From: Notospermus geniculatus
Lineage: Eukaryota > Nemertea > Pilidiophora > Heteronemertea > Lineidae
NCBI GenBank assembly: GCA_002633025.1
Contig: NMRB01003220.1
Span: 1-64,000, forward strand
Length of the DNA stretch: 64,000 bases
Direction of reading: 5' to 3'
Below are positions 12,646 through 24,453 of the stretch, piece by piece. A program made the position numbers and the translations under genes. A model generated the notes under the pieces. That model saw only the letters and a list, made by a program, of their open reading frames with translations, made no database searches and had not been told where the DNA came from. The stretch's first letter is position 1, and the number at the start of each line of letters is the position of its first letter.

Positions 12646-12722
12646 AAGGAGTCACCGTGGTGTAGTGGTAGTGACTCGGGTTTCCAGCTAGAAGCCAGAA
12701 AAAAGCGGATTGACCCTCCTAC
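12646..12722 (+). repeat. tRNA-like segment, possible SINE head
   Basis: TGGTGTAGTGGTAGTGAC resembles a tRNA D-arm and A box. A GGTTT...AAGCC anticodon-like stem and a degenerate B box (GCGGATTGACCCTCC) follow at tRNA-like spacing. The B box has about three mismatches to the consensus and the acceptor stem does not close, so it is not a working tRNA gene. A tRNA-derived SINE remnant is the best guess. Confidence 0.35.
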
Positions 12723-13982
12723 TTCTACCTTTATGCGCTCGTCCAAGGCCACGAAAAAATATGCAGCATAACTGAGTGTGGTTTCCTTTTGATAAAGTTC
12801 ATCTGATATATTATTGAAGATACTGACCTCGTGGATGTTGTTCATTATTTATGATCACCTCCATCAATCGTTAAGAACAGGTGGGAAATCTTCTCAGTTC
12901 GTTTCAATTTGCAAACAGTAATTTAACGACCGTAATGAGACTGTAGAAATTATTGAAATTTGACAAATGGCGCGTAACCTGTCAATAGACCTTGAATACA
13001 TTCACTGCAGTTTGCTGGTGAGAATACGAAGATGAATTACCCATTTAAATGCGAAGCACCTTCTGCCAGCAGTGCCTCAACTATTAGTACATATGAACTG
13101 ATTCAACCGGTATCTTTTCTTTTAGAAACAATCAACAAAGCAGCAGTTTGGGGATTTCAGGGAAACTCATGGCCGTGTAGCATTTTTAAATTGTTTTAGA
13201 ACATGACAGTTGCTGGACTGCATCATTCGCCATGGAATAATTTTCTCCTTTTTTAATCAAAGCAACAGCACTGCATTGTAAGAAATTTTAAGTTACAAGT
13301 TGAAACGAACGCGTATTCCCCAAAGCGTGGAGCATTTGCAAACTGCGAAACCTTAAAAAAAGATACGTGTTTATCTTTGCCGTTGAAGTGGAATCTGTTA
13401 ATTTCATTGGTTAATTTTCGACAGGAACCCATTGGGATTGGGTAATCCTCATGCTGTCAAATCATAACAGCTGTATTACCGCCTGATAAGTTAGATTCCT
13501 TTATGCTGATTTGACCCTCCTCGTCGGTTTTCAAACATATTGCAAACGTTTGAATCCTAATCTATTTTGAATTCGTCCCTTGACATCACATGCATCTTTT
13601 GTTTCCTCAACAAATACGTTAGTCAACCAGAAAATTAAATGTCATCTTTTTACATTACGGCCACAAATTTATTGGTAAATAAATTCCACTGTCTTGATAA
13701 GATATATGCACTGTAGTATTGCTCTTTCGTTCAGGACGTTCCGTCATTGATATTTGATTTCACTACCAATTGGTGCACGATGCAATTCAAATAAAACTAA
13801 TGGAATCATTACCTACTTGCACTTTCGCATTGACACGAACACAAACTTTGCTAATGGATGTGCTTTTTGCATCCAAGTAAGTTGAGTTCATGTGTGTCGA
13901 TCACTTCAAGGTTGTTTGCGGATCATTATTCCTGTCATTTGAACATTAAATAATTTTTTTCACGTCGTCCTTGCTTAATATT

Positions 13983-14109
13983 AGGGAGTTTTCGCAAAGC
14001 CCCCGAAACGCCAACGCCAACCCCATTCATTGTTCGATGCCACGAAAAGAGCACCGAACAAAAGCATAGACGTTCGAGTTGACCTTTCGGGAACTTTGCG
14101 AAAACTCTA
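13983..14109. mobile_element. MITE, family GAGTTTTCGCAAAGCCCCC, copy 2
   Basis: Same ends and core as the element at 9781. The right terminal repeat has decayed, so this looks like an older copy. ATATTA occurs on both sides and may be a target-site duplication. Confidence 0.75.
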
Positions 14110-14123
14110 TATTAATTTCGAGA

Positions 14124-14251
14124 AGCGGGCCGCACCTTCACTCCAAGTAGCGCGCAACTGAATGACTGAGTTGGTGCGCCAAATTTCCAACCTGCATGAC
14201 ATCAAAAAACGCCTGCGAACGTCAGCGTAGCAGTGAACTGTACGGCCCGCT
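14124..14251. mobile_element. 128-bp element with AGCGGGCCG ends
   Basis: The left end AGCGGGCCGCACCTTCACT and the inverse of the right end (AGCGGGCCGTACAGTTCACT) match. It sits 14 bp after the preceding MITE. It is short, non-coding and probably a MITE. Confidence 0.5.
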
Positions 14252-14858
14252 AAAGGTCCGCGGATTTTGTTTTTCTACTTATTTACTACCATTGATCTGA
14301 TCTACCGGTGATCTACAGCCTTTTCAGTCATTGAAAAAACAGAGCTCTTGCTTCGCCTGATAATTTAGTGCTACATGAACCAATACTTTAGCAAACAAGT
14401 GGATATTTACGATGATATGCATCGTCATCAATGAAACATCCCTCATTCAAGTCAGCCAACGTTTCTGGATGCCCGTCCACACACAGATAGAATTAACGTC
14501 GGGAAATAATTTGCCTATAAGGAATGGCTCATCTAAAGTGATAAATGAACATAACCATAAACCATTCTTCGAAGATTTTATTTACGGTTGATATAAGAAT
14601 GCGCGATATTTGGCAAGGAAATGAAAAGGCACGATCCTTTCACCGCAAGATTACCCCCGGTACATAAATATGCCAGCAGGTGGCTTTAGTCAAAACCACA
14701 AAGTGAAATTCTCGGCAAAGGTTATTGAGTTATGCAATAAACGTTTCGCCGATTTAGGAAACCCTTTAAATCATTTCAATAGCTGTGGTAAACGACTCCC
14801 TGAAGACTGAGGGTCTTTGTTGGCTATTCTGGGTTCGGTTTACGTTTATTCATGGGGG

Positions 14859-15386
14859 ATGATTGATACGAGTAGCATCGACTTGTATACATCCAGTTAT
14901 CAAGCTTCCCGCTCGGCGACTGCGGATTGTAATTACCAAAGATCGAGTACTGGCATTCGGGCGCCCTTCAGACGTGAGCAGGGTGCCGATGGGACCCATC
15001 CCTTCCTCATTTCTACGTTGGAATGTGTGCACCCGTGGACAGCCACAAGCCACCATTTGACTGCAGGCCAAGCCCTGAGACGCAAAATTACCCGGTCAGT
15101 GATGAGGGCTTTCGATGGACAAAGCAGGAATAGAGAAGCCTATGTTAGTGTTGGGGGAACAGTGACCGACGCCGAAGGTTCTTTATTCACTGTTTTGGGG
15201 AAACGCTGGCCAACTAGCCTTCGTGAATGTTTCGGCCATGAGCGCACGAAAACACTAGCCCACCACGGGACATCCTCATACTATCTGGAAGGTGTGACTC
15301 CTATAGAAATTGAGGGGAATTCTGGAAGTCAAGTACACATGTTGTATACTTTTTGGGAGGCTGCAAAAACAATGTTATCGTCATAA
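14859..15386 (+). CDS. unrecognised open frame, 175 codons
   Basis: This is the longest unassigned open frame in the left half, open from its first ATG to a TAA at 15384-15386. The translation has no membrane segment, repeat or motif I recognise and no clear splice signals. A shadow or chance frame is as likely as a gene. It ends just before the tandem repeat at 15410. Confidence 0.15.
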   Translation: MIDTSSIDLYTSSYQASRSATADCNYQRSSTGIRAPFRREQGADGTHPFLISTLECVHPWTATSHHLTAGQALRRKITRSVMRAFDGQSRNREAYVSVGGTVTDAEGSLFTVLGKRWPTSLRECFGHERTKTLAHHGTSSYYLEGVTPIEIEGNSGSQVHMLYTFWEAAKTMLSS

Positions 15387-15409
15387 AATCGACTTGATAT
15401 TTCACACAC

Positions 15410-15702
15410 ACACGTACAGACATATACTTTAACATATAAAAATGGTCTCACAACAATCAAAATTTCTCTTCATGGAAATAAACGGGTGACTTTGAGAGCA
15501 AACCTGCCCGGTCAACAAAGCATTCATATCCCATCCACGGCCTGATCTGACACACNCACATACGTACAGACATATACTTTTACATATAAAAATGGTCTCA
15601 CAACAATCAAAACTTCTCTTCATGGAAATAAACGGGTGACTTTGAGAGGAAACCTGCCTGGTCAAAGCATTCATATCCCATACACGGCCTGATCTGACAC
15701 AC
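15410..15702. repeat. two tandem copies of a roughly 146-bp unit
   Basis: Units at about 15410-15555 and 15556-15702 both start near CGTACAGACATATACTTT and end CGGCCTGATCTGACACAC, with only a few differences. An ambiguous base at 15556 lies at the junction. Confidence 0.8.
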
Positions 15703-17287
15703 TTCATTTTCGACATGACCTGTGTGTCATTTTCAATCTTTGTGAAAGCGGCAACAAATATTGAAAAACGAACTCTGGCGCCATCTTCGTCTCAAAAATG
15801 AAAGTATACATTGTACATGTATTTGAAATACCATACAGATGTACATTATACAGATGTACATTTTACATGTATACCCGAGGCCATCTTACAGAGAAATAGT
15901 ACATGTAGTTTTGTGAATATTTTTTTGTAATAAATTACAATGATTGATACGATCACAAGCCATTGCTTTCAACTGATTCGGAGGTGCTTCTCCAATAAGG
16001 AAAGTATATTTACAACGCAAAGTTAATTCCATTTGGGTGAAGGAAACGTTGACAACACGGGTCCTGCATGATTCATACGGCCGTGTCTCCAGGGAAGACG
16101 GGGATAAACATACTATTGGTGTCGAATTGCCCCAGGTTGATTAGGCTGTAGCATATCCTGGCCTTGGAGACGTTATTAGTATCCGGTCTATCCCTTCGAT
16201 CTAATCACTTTCTCGACATACATTGGATTGTGACATCGGGCCATCGTTGCTGTTGTTATATTCGTCTTAATCTGGCCAATCACGGCGGCAGCAGAGGAAA
16301 CTGTAGACGAGAAATGAAGCTTGTATATCAATAAAGGTCAAAAATCAAATCAAGCCTGGCCATCGCGGCATCTTGTACTTGTTACTTACACATTTATCCT
16401 GTGGGATTGAACGACAATTCCATTGTAAATTTCTGCTGCCTTCCTAATTTGCTACTTTTGCGTGGTCTAGTAGTTCTTCGGGAATGCAGCTTATGCCCGG
16501 AGCACACATTACTAGCAGGCCTTGCATGCCCTGTACAAGTGGTATGCACGTAAAAACGGAAACATTGCGGCGTCTTCTGAGCACTTTCCATCAACTATTG
16601 TCTTCTCTCCCCAGTTACGCCCATATCAGTTACACCAACTGCATAAACGTAAAGCTAAAGCTGTCCTATAAAGTGACAAAACACTAGTCCCAAACAGTGC
16701 TTTGTACAGGTGTACAGTGCTATGTACAGGTACATGTACATCAAGAGTCGATCAGTGTACATTAAGTTGACGGCTTTCAAGAGATTCAAATATAACCAGT
16801 TTTAACCTAAGGCCGATACATGTAAATCCAGTTGACATCAGCAGCTGTTGCATCGTCCTTGTTCTTCATAAAGCTCTAGGCTCTCGGAAAGTTATCAGAC
16901 TCTTATCTTGTTTATGGATGGATAAGGAACCAATGAATATGCACAATATTGACGACTGTGCCCTCGGGGCGAGATTACAATGCATCATTTACAGTAGGCT
17001 GGGCTATCTGATGGTGACAGCACACTAGAGGCTAGATTGCCAAGGAAAAATGTCAGGCGTTGGATAATATCTCTAATCCACTAGACTATAAACTTACATA
17101 CATGTACCACACGTTGCGTTACAAAGATCTACGATGTAGCTGGGAATGATAGCAGTTTAGGCTATATTGCGTCACTAGAAAAATATACCCCATGTAGGCA
17201 TGATTAAATTTTCAGTCTCTTCGAATAAGGCTAGCTTCGTTGTGAAAAGCTCTTCTTTTGGCTCCCAATTGTGTAGGCCGACACACA
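15703..17287. other. no recognised gene
   Basis: Nothing recognised beyond scattered TACATGTA/TGTACA palindromes (for example 15815-15905 and 16705-16745). Confidence 0.4.
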
Positions 17288-17291
17288 AATA

Positions 17292-17789
17292 CTGCCCAAC
17301 TTTGGCAAAAGGAAGTAAGTGGCATTTTCAACTTTTTGAGAAAATGAGCAAAAAGTGTAATTTCATCATCCTGGGCAAAAAAATGCTAGGGCCTTGTCCT
17401 ACTGTGAGTTACATACCGTCTAATTCAGGATTTTCGTGGGTTCGAAGCATTATCTTACCATATTCGGCCAATTTTTACAATGTCACTTACTTCCTTTTGT
17501 CCCACTCTATTTTGCACTTGGTGACGTAAAACCGGTTGATTTTACAGACAAATAATATGGCAAAATGACGTAATTGGAGCACTTACTTCCTTTTGCCATA
17601 TTAATTTGTTTTTTTTGATGTGACTTACTTCCTTTGGCCAAACCTGTAATTGTCTGTATCTTCCTAACTGATAAGAATCTGATATAGCTATTATATTAAA
17701 ACATGTAACGTACCTCCCTGACACCCTCTATGGGGTTAACTCATTTTTCGACAAAATGTGACTTACTTCCTTTTGCCAAAGTTGGGCAG
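17292..17789. mobile_element. 498-bp element, perfect 29-bp TIRs and AATA duplication
   Basis: Terminal inverted repeats at 17292-17320 (CTGCCCAACTTTGGCAAAAG...) and 17761-17789 are identical over 29 bp. AATA flanks both ends (17288-17291, 17790-17793). The subterminal motif ACTTACTTCCTTTTG recurs inside near 17483, 17582 and 17622, always in the right-end orientation. No transposase is seen. Superfamily uncertain. Confidence 0.75.
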
Positions 17790-17810
17790 AATAGAGCCAG
17801 TCGTAGGCAC

Positions 17811-17920
17811 GTATTTTAGAATGTTTCTCAACGTAAAGGAATTTCTCAAGGCTATTGTTTTTCTGTTGAGAAAAATAGCCTTGAGGAACTCCTTTACGTT
17901 GAGGAGCATTCTAAAATATG
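17811..17920. repeat. imperfect hairpin with roughly 46-bp arms
   Basis: The left arm (17811-17856, GTATTTTAGAATGTTTCTCAACG) reappears inverted at about 17874-17920. It starts about 20 bp after the preceding element. Confidence 0.6.
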
Positions 17921-20900
17921 GGCCTGCATCTTTTCAAACATCTTCGTCGAAAACGTTCAGTCAGATCAAAGACGATCGGTACACTGTACATGAATGCAGA
18001 AAATGAGACGGCTTTTTTCGATACGGCCATTTCGCCCGACATTTTTCTGGCTCGAGTCTTGTGCAATCATTATTGGTGATCGATCAAGCTGTGACTGTGG
18101 AAGATTACATTCTTGGCCGTATCTCCCGATGCGTGAAACGATAGGTCCTATTCGAAGGATATGTGCAAGACATCATGGAATTGAAACTGATGCTTTTTTC
18201 TCCTTCAATCACTGCCGCTCAACCGTTGTTGTTGTTTAATCGAATGTGACTATGTATCGGTGAATGCTTTCACCCTCCTACACATAAAGAAATTTTGACC
18301 TCACCTCCTGTGCTTCTGCAACCGAAATGAATATAAACCGAAATGAACCTATCATGTACTGTGCAATGTAGCCCAAGCTTTGGTTGTCGTTATGGTTTCC
18401 TTCATAGCGAGTNGTGGCCTTGCACATGGCAGTGAGAGGTGGCCTTGCACATCTGCTCATGAGATCAACATCCTCATTGGCAAATTTCCATGAATTTCAA
18501 ATGAAAGAAGCAATTGACTGGCAATTATCACGGACGTAAAAGTATTTTCGTCCCAAAACGTGTTCTGCACCCTTGGATGACTCATTATCCCGTCAGACAC
18601 CTGTAGTGCACGTGACTTTACTGACAGAAACTCGGTGTATTTTTGTACTCTCCTCAATAAAACAACCAATTATTTTATTTGGGGCTTGACAACCAAGCGT
18701 TTCCAATGATAATTCGCTAATTCCGGTACACCGCTTTTAACGACCGCCATGACGGCACTTTCGCTCTGCGTCCGCGTGAGATTTTTATCACCGTTTCCAA
18801 AAAGTTGAAATAATGTTTCTGTAGGCTACATGTACGTCTACTCCTCGTCTTTCTTAAAGGGGAATGTTTGGCCACCACGGATTAAATGTCGCTGCCATAG
18901 ATATCACCCTTAAAAATATTCTCCATTTTACCATGGTGAATGGTAATTTCGAACGGTAATAGAAGTTTTACCATGGTGAAAGCCACTTATACCATGGTAA
19001 ACTGTCCTTTACCGTTCAAAATTACCAGTGGTAAAATGAAGATTTTCATGTAGTAGGCCTATTGTTCAATTGGAACAGTGCAGTGTTGCCACCAAATTTG
19101 CAATGGAGCGTCTCGCATTGTTGCAACGTAATCCCACCAAATGCCCAATAAAGGCTCACACGTCTGTCTACGCATTTAACTCCCTAATTAGTAGAATTTT
19201 AAAATTGTCTTATGAAATTTGACCGTCCACAACGGCCACAAATGATCATTACAGTGCGCCGGTACGTTTTTCTACGACATTCGCAGTGCATTCCATCATT
19301 GCAAAGAGAGTTTCTTTCCTTTTGGAGTCCTATTAACAGAACCATCCCAGTGTATCTGTTCTACGATGCCAAGCGGCCACAAATCAACCTGATATTGGAT
19401 ATCATTCAGTATTGAACTGCAAGGAACTTTACGTTCGGTGAACTCGGTTTTTAGGATGATACCATAACACTATGTCACGAAGACAATAATGGTCCACCCA
19501 GAAAAATCAATATTGATCCCTAGTTTGGATTGCTAAAAAAAACTCGCTAATGTCGTATTCTCTTGAGCGGAAGCATACCAGACATTTGGTTTTGGATATC
19601 TGTCGGTCCTTTACGTCATTCTTGGCAGATTACTGGCGTCAGGTTAACCAAACGACGAACTTTTAAACTGATTTTTTTTCTTGCAGTATACTTCCTAGGA
19701 CAGCTACCGGCGTTTATTCCTGTGTGCATACTTCCTTTCAGGTTCCTTCCAGTCGAATCTTTGTGTACTGCACCGAGTGGCCTTTCCGTTTTTCCGTCCA
19801 TGATGGCTTAGTAAACAAATGAAAACATCGTCGGTCACATGCCTTCCGCTCACTCTCAATGCTTGCGTAAACATTTCGTCTTCCTCTCTCGGGTTTTGTC
19901 GATTGCTGCATCAGCACTGGAATGATTGATTAGGAACGTGGAGTTGCCAATAACCCCGTCTGCCTCTTGACATCGAGACAAGAATCGCCAAAGAATGGCT
20001 TTTTCGATCACCATTGTTTTTCTAACAAAGAGACGGGGTCATTAGTTTATCGCAACAAACAACGCTTTTGAAGTCGGCGGTTTTGTCAATTCGCATCTTT
20101 CCAATACCACGAGACCACATTCAGTGGCGTTCTTTATCTCCAAGAGAAAACGGATTGATGCCGAACAGAATCTTTTCGGTGTCAGACTTCGACTTTCCAA
20201 AGACTGTTGGTCTATGGTCTATGGTCTATGGCCTACCAAACATCGCAAAACATCTTGACTTGCGCCTACCGGCTGCTTTACCAGCACGGTTTCAACGTTG
20301 TGTGGGAGTCTTTGTGTGGCGAAGAAGTGGTGAAAGGACGCTAGGAGTTTCTATCATGATACACGAGAACTTTTGAATTTTCACATGCAATCATCGACCT
20401 GCATAAATCCCATGCGATTTAACACCAATGCTGTCTGAGTTCTGTTGCCACTTTTCTTAGTCTTGAATCTTCAGGGAGTCTGGATCATGGATTTTGTTGT
20501 TGCGGAAGGCGATTCCTCCGATTAAGACGCATTCCGGAACATCAACAATGTTTAGTTATACACATGTAAGCATATAAAGACGTTACAAAATGAAGATTTC
20601 GAAGTTGAGGTTTTTGTGATCTGATCCCAGGAAGACGTTGGGCGGCGCTGCTGTCGTAAAGATCCCCAGATCATCGTCACAATACATACATGTACAGGTA
20701 CATGTTATGCAGTACAAGTTAGTGTGTGGAACTTCCTCATCCCATCATTTTCACAGCCGGCATATCAGGAGTATTTCTTAGTGTATCACAAGATTACTTC
20801 ACCTGGTAACCTTAGAAATCGGTCGAAATAACGAGAAAAAAACGATGTAAAAAACTCACGTTCTGGCAGCCTGTCTACATGCATAATTGATTGAAATTAC

Positions 20901-22847
20901 GCCGTGGTCAGATCAGCCAGTAATGTGACATCGAGCAGCGACACTCGCGAAATAAGAATATCGACATCGCTGTTTCTTCTGATTTGTCGTCGGCATCAAC
21001 AGACAGTTCTGACAGGAGAAAGAGGTTTCTACCATCAGTTGTGCTGGTAGACCTAATGGACGACCCGTGGTCTTGCCTTTCAAGTGTAGCAAAAAGAAGA
21101 CAGTTCAGGTGAGCCAACCTCTAGGTTAGTCAACTCTCGTCATAAATGCTGCCATTAGGGAAGAAAGTGTACGGCTTTGAGTCTAGGACCGCCAGCCCAG
21201 CCCTTTGTTCAAGAAAACAAGATGCCAACAAGACCTACCAACCGCTAATAGGGACTGCAGTTAAGCTACGTTACCTGATAGGAACCGGGTAGCAAAGCTA
21301 AGTGGTTAAATAACCTACGGGAAATCTGGTTGGGAAAAACATTAAAGAGAACGAACATTGGGTAATGGCTGCTTGTTCCTTATGCCCTTGGGGACAGGGT
21401 AGGCAGGCGCATAGAATAAAGGGTCTTTCCTCACTGATAACGTCGATTCCCTCCGGCCATTTCTTGGTAACTAGCTGATGTTGATCATCTTGTCAACCTT
21501 TGGCATTTTCCGCGGGCAACGACTGCATAATACCGAGAATGAGCCTAATAAGGTTATCATTCGAGACGAATACCCAATTAAAAGTTAAGATTTTTAGTTG
21601 TATGTGTACATCAACTGTGATCGAAAAAATTTTAAAGCCGTCATGTAAAAATGATTGTACATATGACAAACTTATCGGAACTGGCTGTATATACATGTAT
21701 AAAACCATGTCTACGGTCAGGGGAGATTATTTCCTCCTAAGCGGATTTTGATGGGCTCTATGTCAGTAGGTTTATACATCTCTTCTTGGTTTATTCAAAA
21801 CGACACAAAGAACCTAAGGTTGCAGATCTAATCTCCCCTCCCGCTCTCTCTTTCTTTCTTTCTTTCTCTCTCTGTCTCACTCTGATGACAAAGGTTTTCC
21901 GATCCTCAAACTTCCGTCTCTCGATCGTCAGTTCCGAACTTCCTTTCGTTTCGACTGTCAGTGAACAGTGTTTCCCTGTCTTTATTTCTCATTTCTGCTA
22001 CTTCGTTCCGATTTTTATCGGTTACCCGCAAAAACTGCCAGAGAAATCTCGGTGCCCAGAGGAAGTGACTTCATCTGCTATGTTTCCAGACCGACAAACC
22101 GGATGATTCACTTGTTCCCCGTAAACAATCCTGTCATGTTTGATCACTCGGCGACCCCTTCCCCTCACCTAAATCGCCAGGAAACCTACCATTGGTTTCT
22201 TTTTACGATACACTTCCTTTTTGCGATCGGCGACGTCAGGTGAAGTCCCCCCATTACCATTAACACTACTGATCCACTAATTTGCCTATTATCTGGCCTA
22301 ACATGCCTAATGCTCCATGGATGTCAACTCGCCGGTCTTGCTAGACGCGGCAAAGATCGGAACGTGTCTGTTAACGCTGCTAACGAGGTGTCAATGTGCT
22401 GAGGCCAGAGGCACACTTGTGTGAAATGGACCTGACAGGAAGCTGGAAGGTACATTAGCTACGGCGGAGAAGCTAGAATGAATGGAGGTAATATCTTTTG
22501 ATCTTAATGATAATAAACATACTCAGACAGGATGGATAGCATGATAGTAATAACAGAAAGAGTCATAACGGACCTTGGTGTTGCACCTGGGCGTTGGCAA
22601 GATATGACAAAAACCACTAACTACGTGTATACATGATTCGAGAGACCGGTCTACTCAGCATATCCTGTTATATTTGATTGGATCTGATGCCGCAATTGTT
22701 TGTGATGTTGAATGCAATGTAGTTGGAAAAGCAATCTCCTGGTGGCAAACACAATCTTGATCACTTGAGAGTTCTGGCGACATGATGCAGGTTAGTTATA
22801 TACACGTACATGTACGTCGCCTTGGATGTCGCCCAGCCCTCAGGTCT
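17921..22847. other. no recognised gene; minor repeats
   Basis: No protein similarity recognised. It contains an imperfect inverted repeat built on TTTACCATGGTGAA (18921-19038), a three-copy GGTCTAT run near 20209-20230, and a CTTT/CTCT pyrimidine microsatellite at 21842-21882. Single ambiguous base at about 18413. Confidence 0.4.
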
Positions 22848-22957
22848 GCCGGTGTAGCAGTAAAAAGTGTCCCCCAGTATGACGGATTAAGGTGCATGGG
22901 TATAGAAACCAATCGCCAGAGATTAGACTGTAACAATAGGATCATTTGTTCCCAGGG
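22848..22957. repeat. dispersed repeat, copy 2
   Basis: Diverged copy of the segment at 6473-6612, same orientation, ending TTGTTCCCAGG in both. It directly abuts the hairpin element at 22970. Confidence 0.65.
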
Positions 22958-22969
22958 CTGGGTTGCACA

Positions 22970-23100
22970 AAACTCATGTTAGCGCTAACTTGGTGTTAGC
23001 GCTATTAACTTTATGTTAGATGACGTAAAAAGACAATGGATTTTTACGTCATTTAACATAAAGTTAGCGCTAACACCAAGTTAGCGCTAACATGAGTTTT
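22970..23100. mobile_element. 131-bp hairpin MITE, GTTAGCGCTAAC-rich
   Basis: Arms of about 60 bp (22970-23031 and 23040-23100) flank a loop of about eight bases. AAAACTCATGTTAGCGCTAA at the left is inverted at the right. The arms contain GTTAGCGCTAAC, itself a palindrome, more than once. Confidence 0.75.
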
Positions 23101-23184
23101 TTCCTTTCACACCTGTTAGGTGGGGCCATGGTTTGTGGCCGAGGGGACGATGCTTCGCTGCGAATACAAGTTTTCTTCGGAACG

Positions 23185-24226
23185 TACACTCATGGAAAAA
23201 AGTAAATGGACAGCAGTTTTTCTTGAATATCTCCAAACCATTGCGATGTAGGCGACTGAGCCTAACATATGTGATAGCAAATTTTCCTGGCTATCTGATG
23301 ATATCAAAGTTCGGAAAATCCGGTGAAATCCACCTTTGAGAGAAGGAATTTTGTAAAGTCATGTTTTTGGCTACTTTTTTATTTGCAGGTTTTCACTGAA
23401 AATTTTTATAGGAGCGTGTTCCTCTCATCGAGAGCTTTCGTATCATACCTTAAATTTTCAATTATTTTAATTAGAAAGGTTGTTTTTAACCACTTTTATC
23501 AAAACTATTCGGGACATGCCAGACACACCTTTGACACAATCCCTTGCTGTCATTGTCCTGTTGAGTAGATCATAATAAATGGGGTTTCAATAGCTTTTTG
23601 TGTGTTGACGTGTGCGTGTGGTTATAGGCCTGCACTAGTTGATAGAAAATTCACCACACAATTCAAATAATGTGAAATTGAATTTAGATCAATAAACAGT
23701 TGGTCAACCACCAGTCATGCCAGTACCCAATGGAGTATGACAAGTGGACCGTATTAAAAATTGACCCTATTTAGCAAATTGACCGTCTGACCACTACCTT
23801 CCATGACTTGGTTTTGCTCATTCATTGTGAAGAAAAAATGACAACACAGCTCACAATAGGCTGGGGAGGGCCTTTTCAAAGGTGTGTCTGGCATGTGCCG
23901 AATAGTTTCGATAAAAGTGGTTAAAAACCACCTTTCTAATTAAAATAATTGGAAATTGAAGGTGTGATATTAAAGCTCTCGATGAGAGGAACACGCGCCT
24001 ATAAAAATTTTCAGTGAAAACCTGCAAATAAAAAAGTAGCCCAAAACATGACTTTACAAAATTCCTTCTCTCAAAGGTGGATTTCACCGGATTTTCCGAA
24101 CTTTGACATCATCAGATAGCCAGGAAAATTTGCTATCACATATGTTAGGCTCAGTCTCCTACATCGCAATCGTTTGGAGATATTCAAGAAAAACTGCTGT
24201 CCATTTACTTTTTTCCATGAGTGTAC
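23185..24226. repeat. large inverted repeat, roughly 350-bp arms
   Basis: The left arm 23185-23534 and right arm 23876-24226 are inverted copies with few differences, around a spacer of about 340 bp centred near 23705. Both outer ends read GTACACTCATGGAAAAAAGT. Each arm read outward-in encodes the same open stretch, starting MKSTFERRNFVKSC, of about 80 codons. It has no recognised domain and is likely just shared arm sequence. A foldback transposon is a reasonable reading. Confidence 0.75.
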
Positions 24227-24324
24227 ATGGACAGTACTGCCAATCCAATGGTAAAATGTAATGCCTCCTCTTGTGGTCTGCAGAGACATGGTTGATTGAA
24301 GATATAGCAGCATTCTGCGGACAA

Positions 24325-24453
24325 TAGAGAGTTTTCGCAATGACCCGGATAGACGATAAAACTTAGGTCAGAATTTTCTATTGTCTGAGTAGACCCGGAC
24401 AATAGATAGGCGTAGTCGTTGGCCTAACTGGACAATTGCGAAAACTCACTCTT
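24325..24453. mobile_element. MITE related by its ends to the GAGTTTTCGC family
   Basis: The left end AGAGAGTTTTCGCAATGACC and the inverted right end share the GAGTTTTCGCAA terminus with the elements at 9781, 13983, 27183 and 38267. The interior is unrelated (ACCCGGA...TCTATTGTC motifs). Confidence 0.5.

Larger units (their letters stand above)
9912..13982. other. intergenic or intronic stretch with small repeats
   Basis: No gene recognised. It contains the inverted-repeat elements at 10624 and 11160 and the tRNA-like segment at 12646, listed separately. A minus-strand open frame at 12026-12274 was considered as an exon and not called. Confidence 0.4.
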
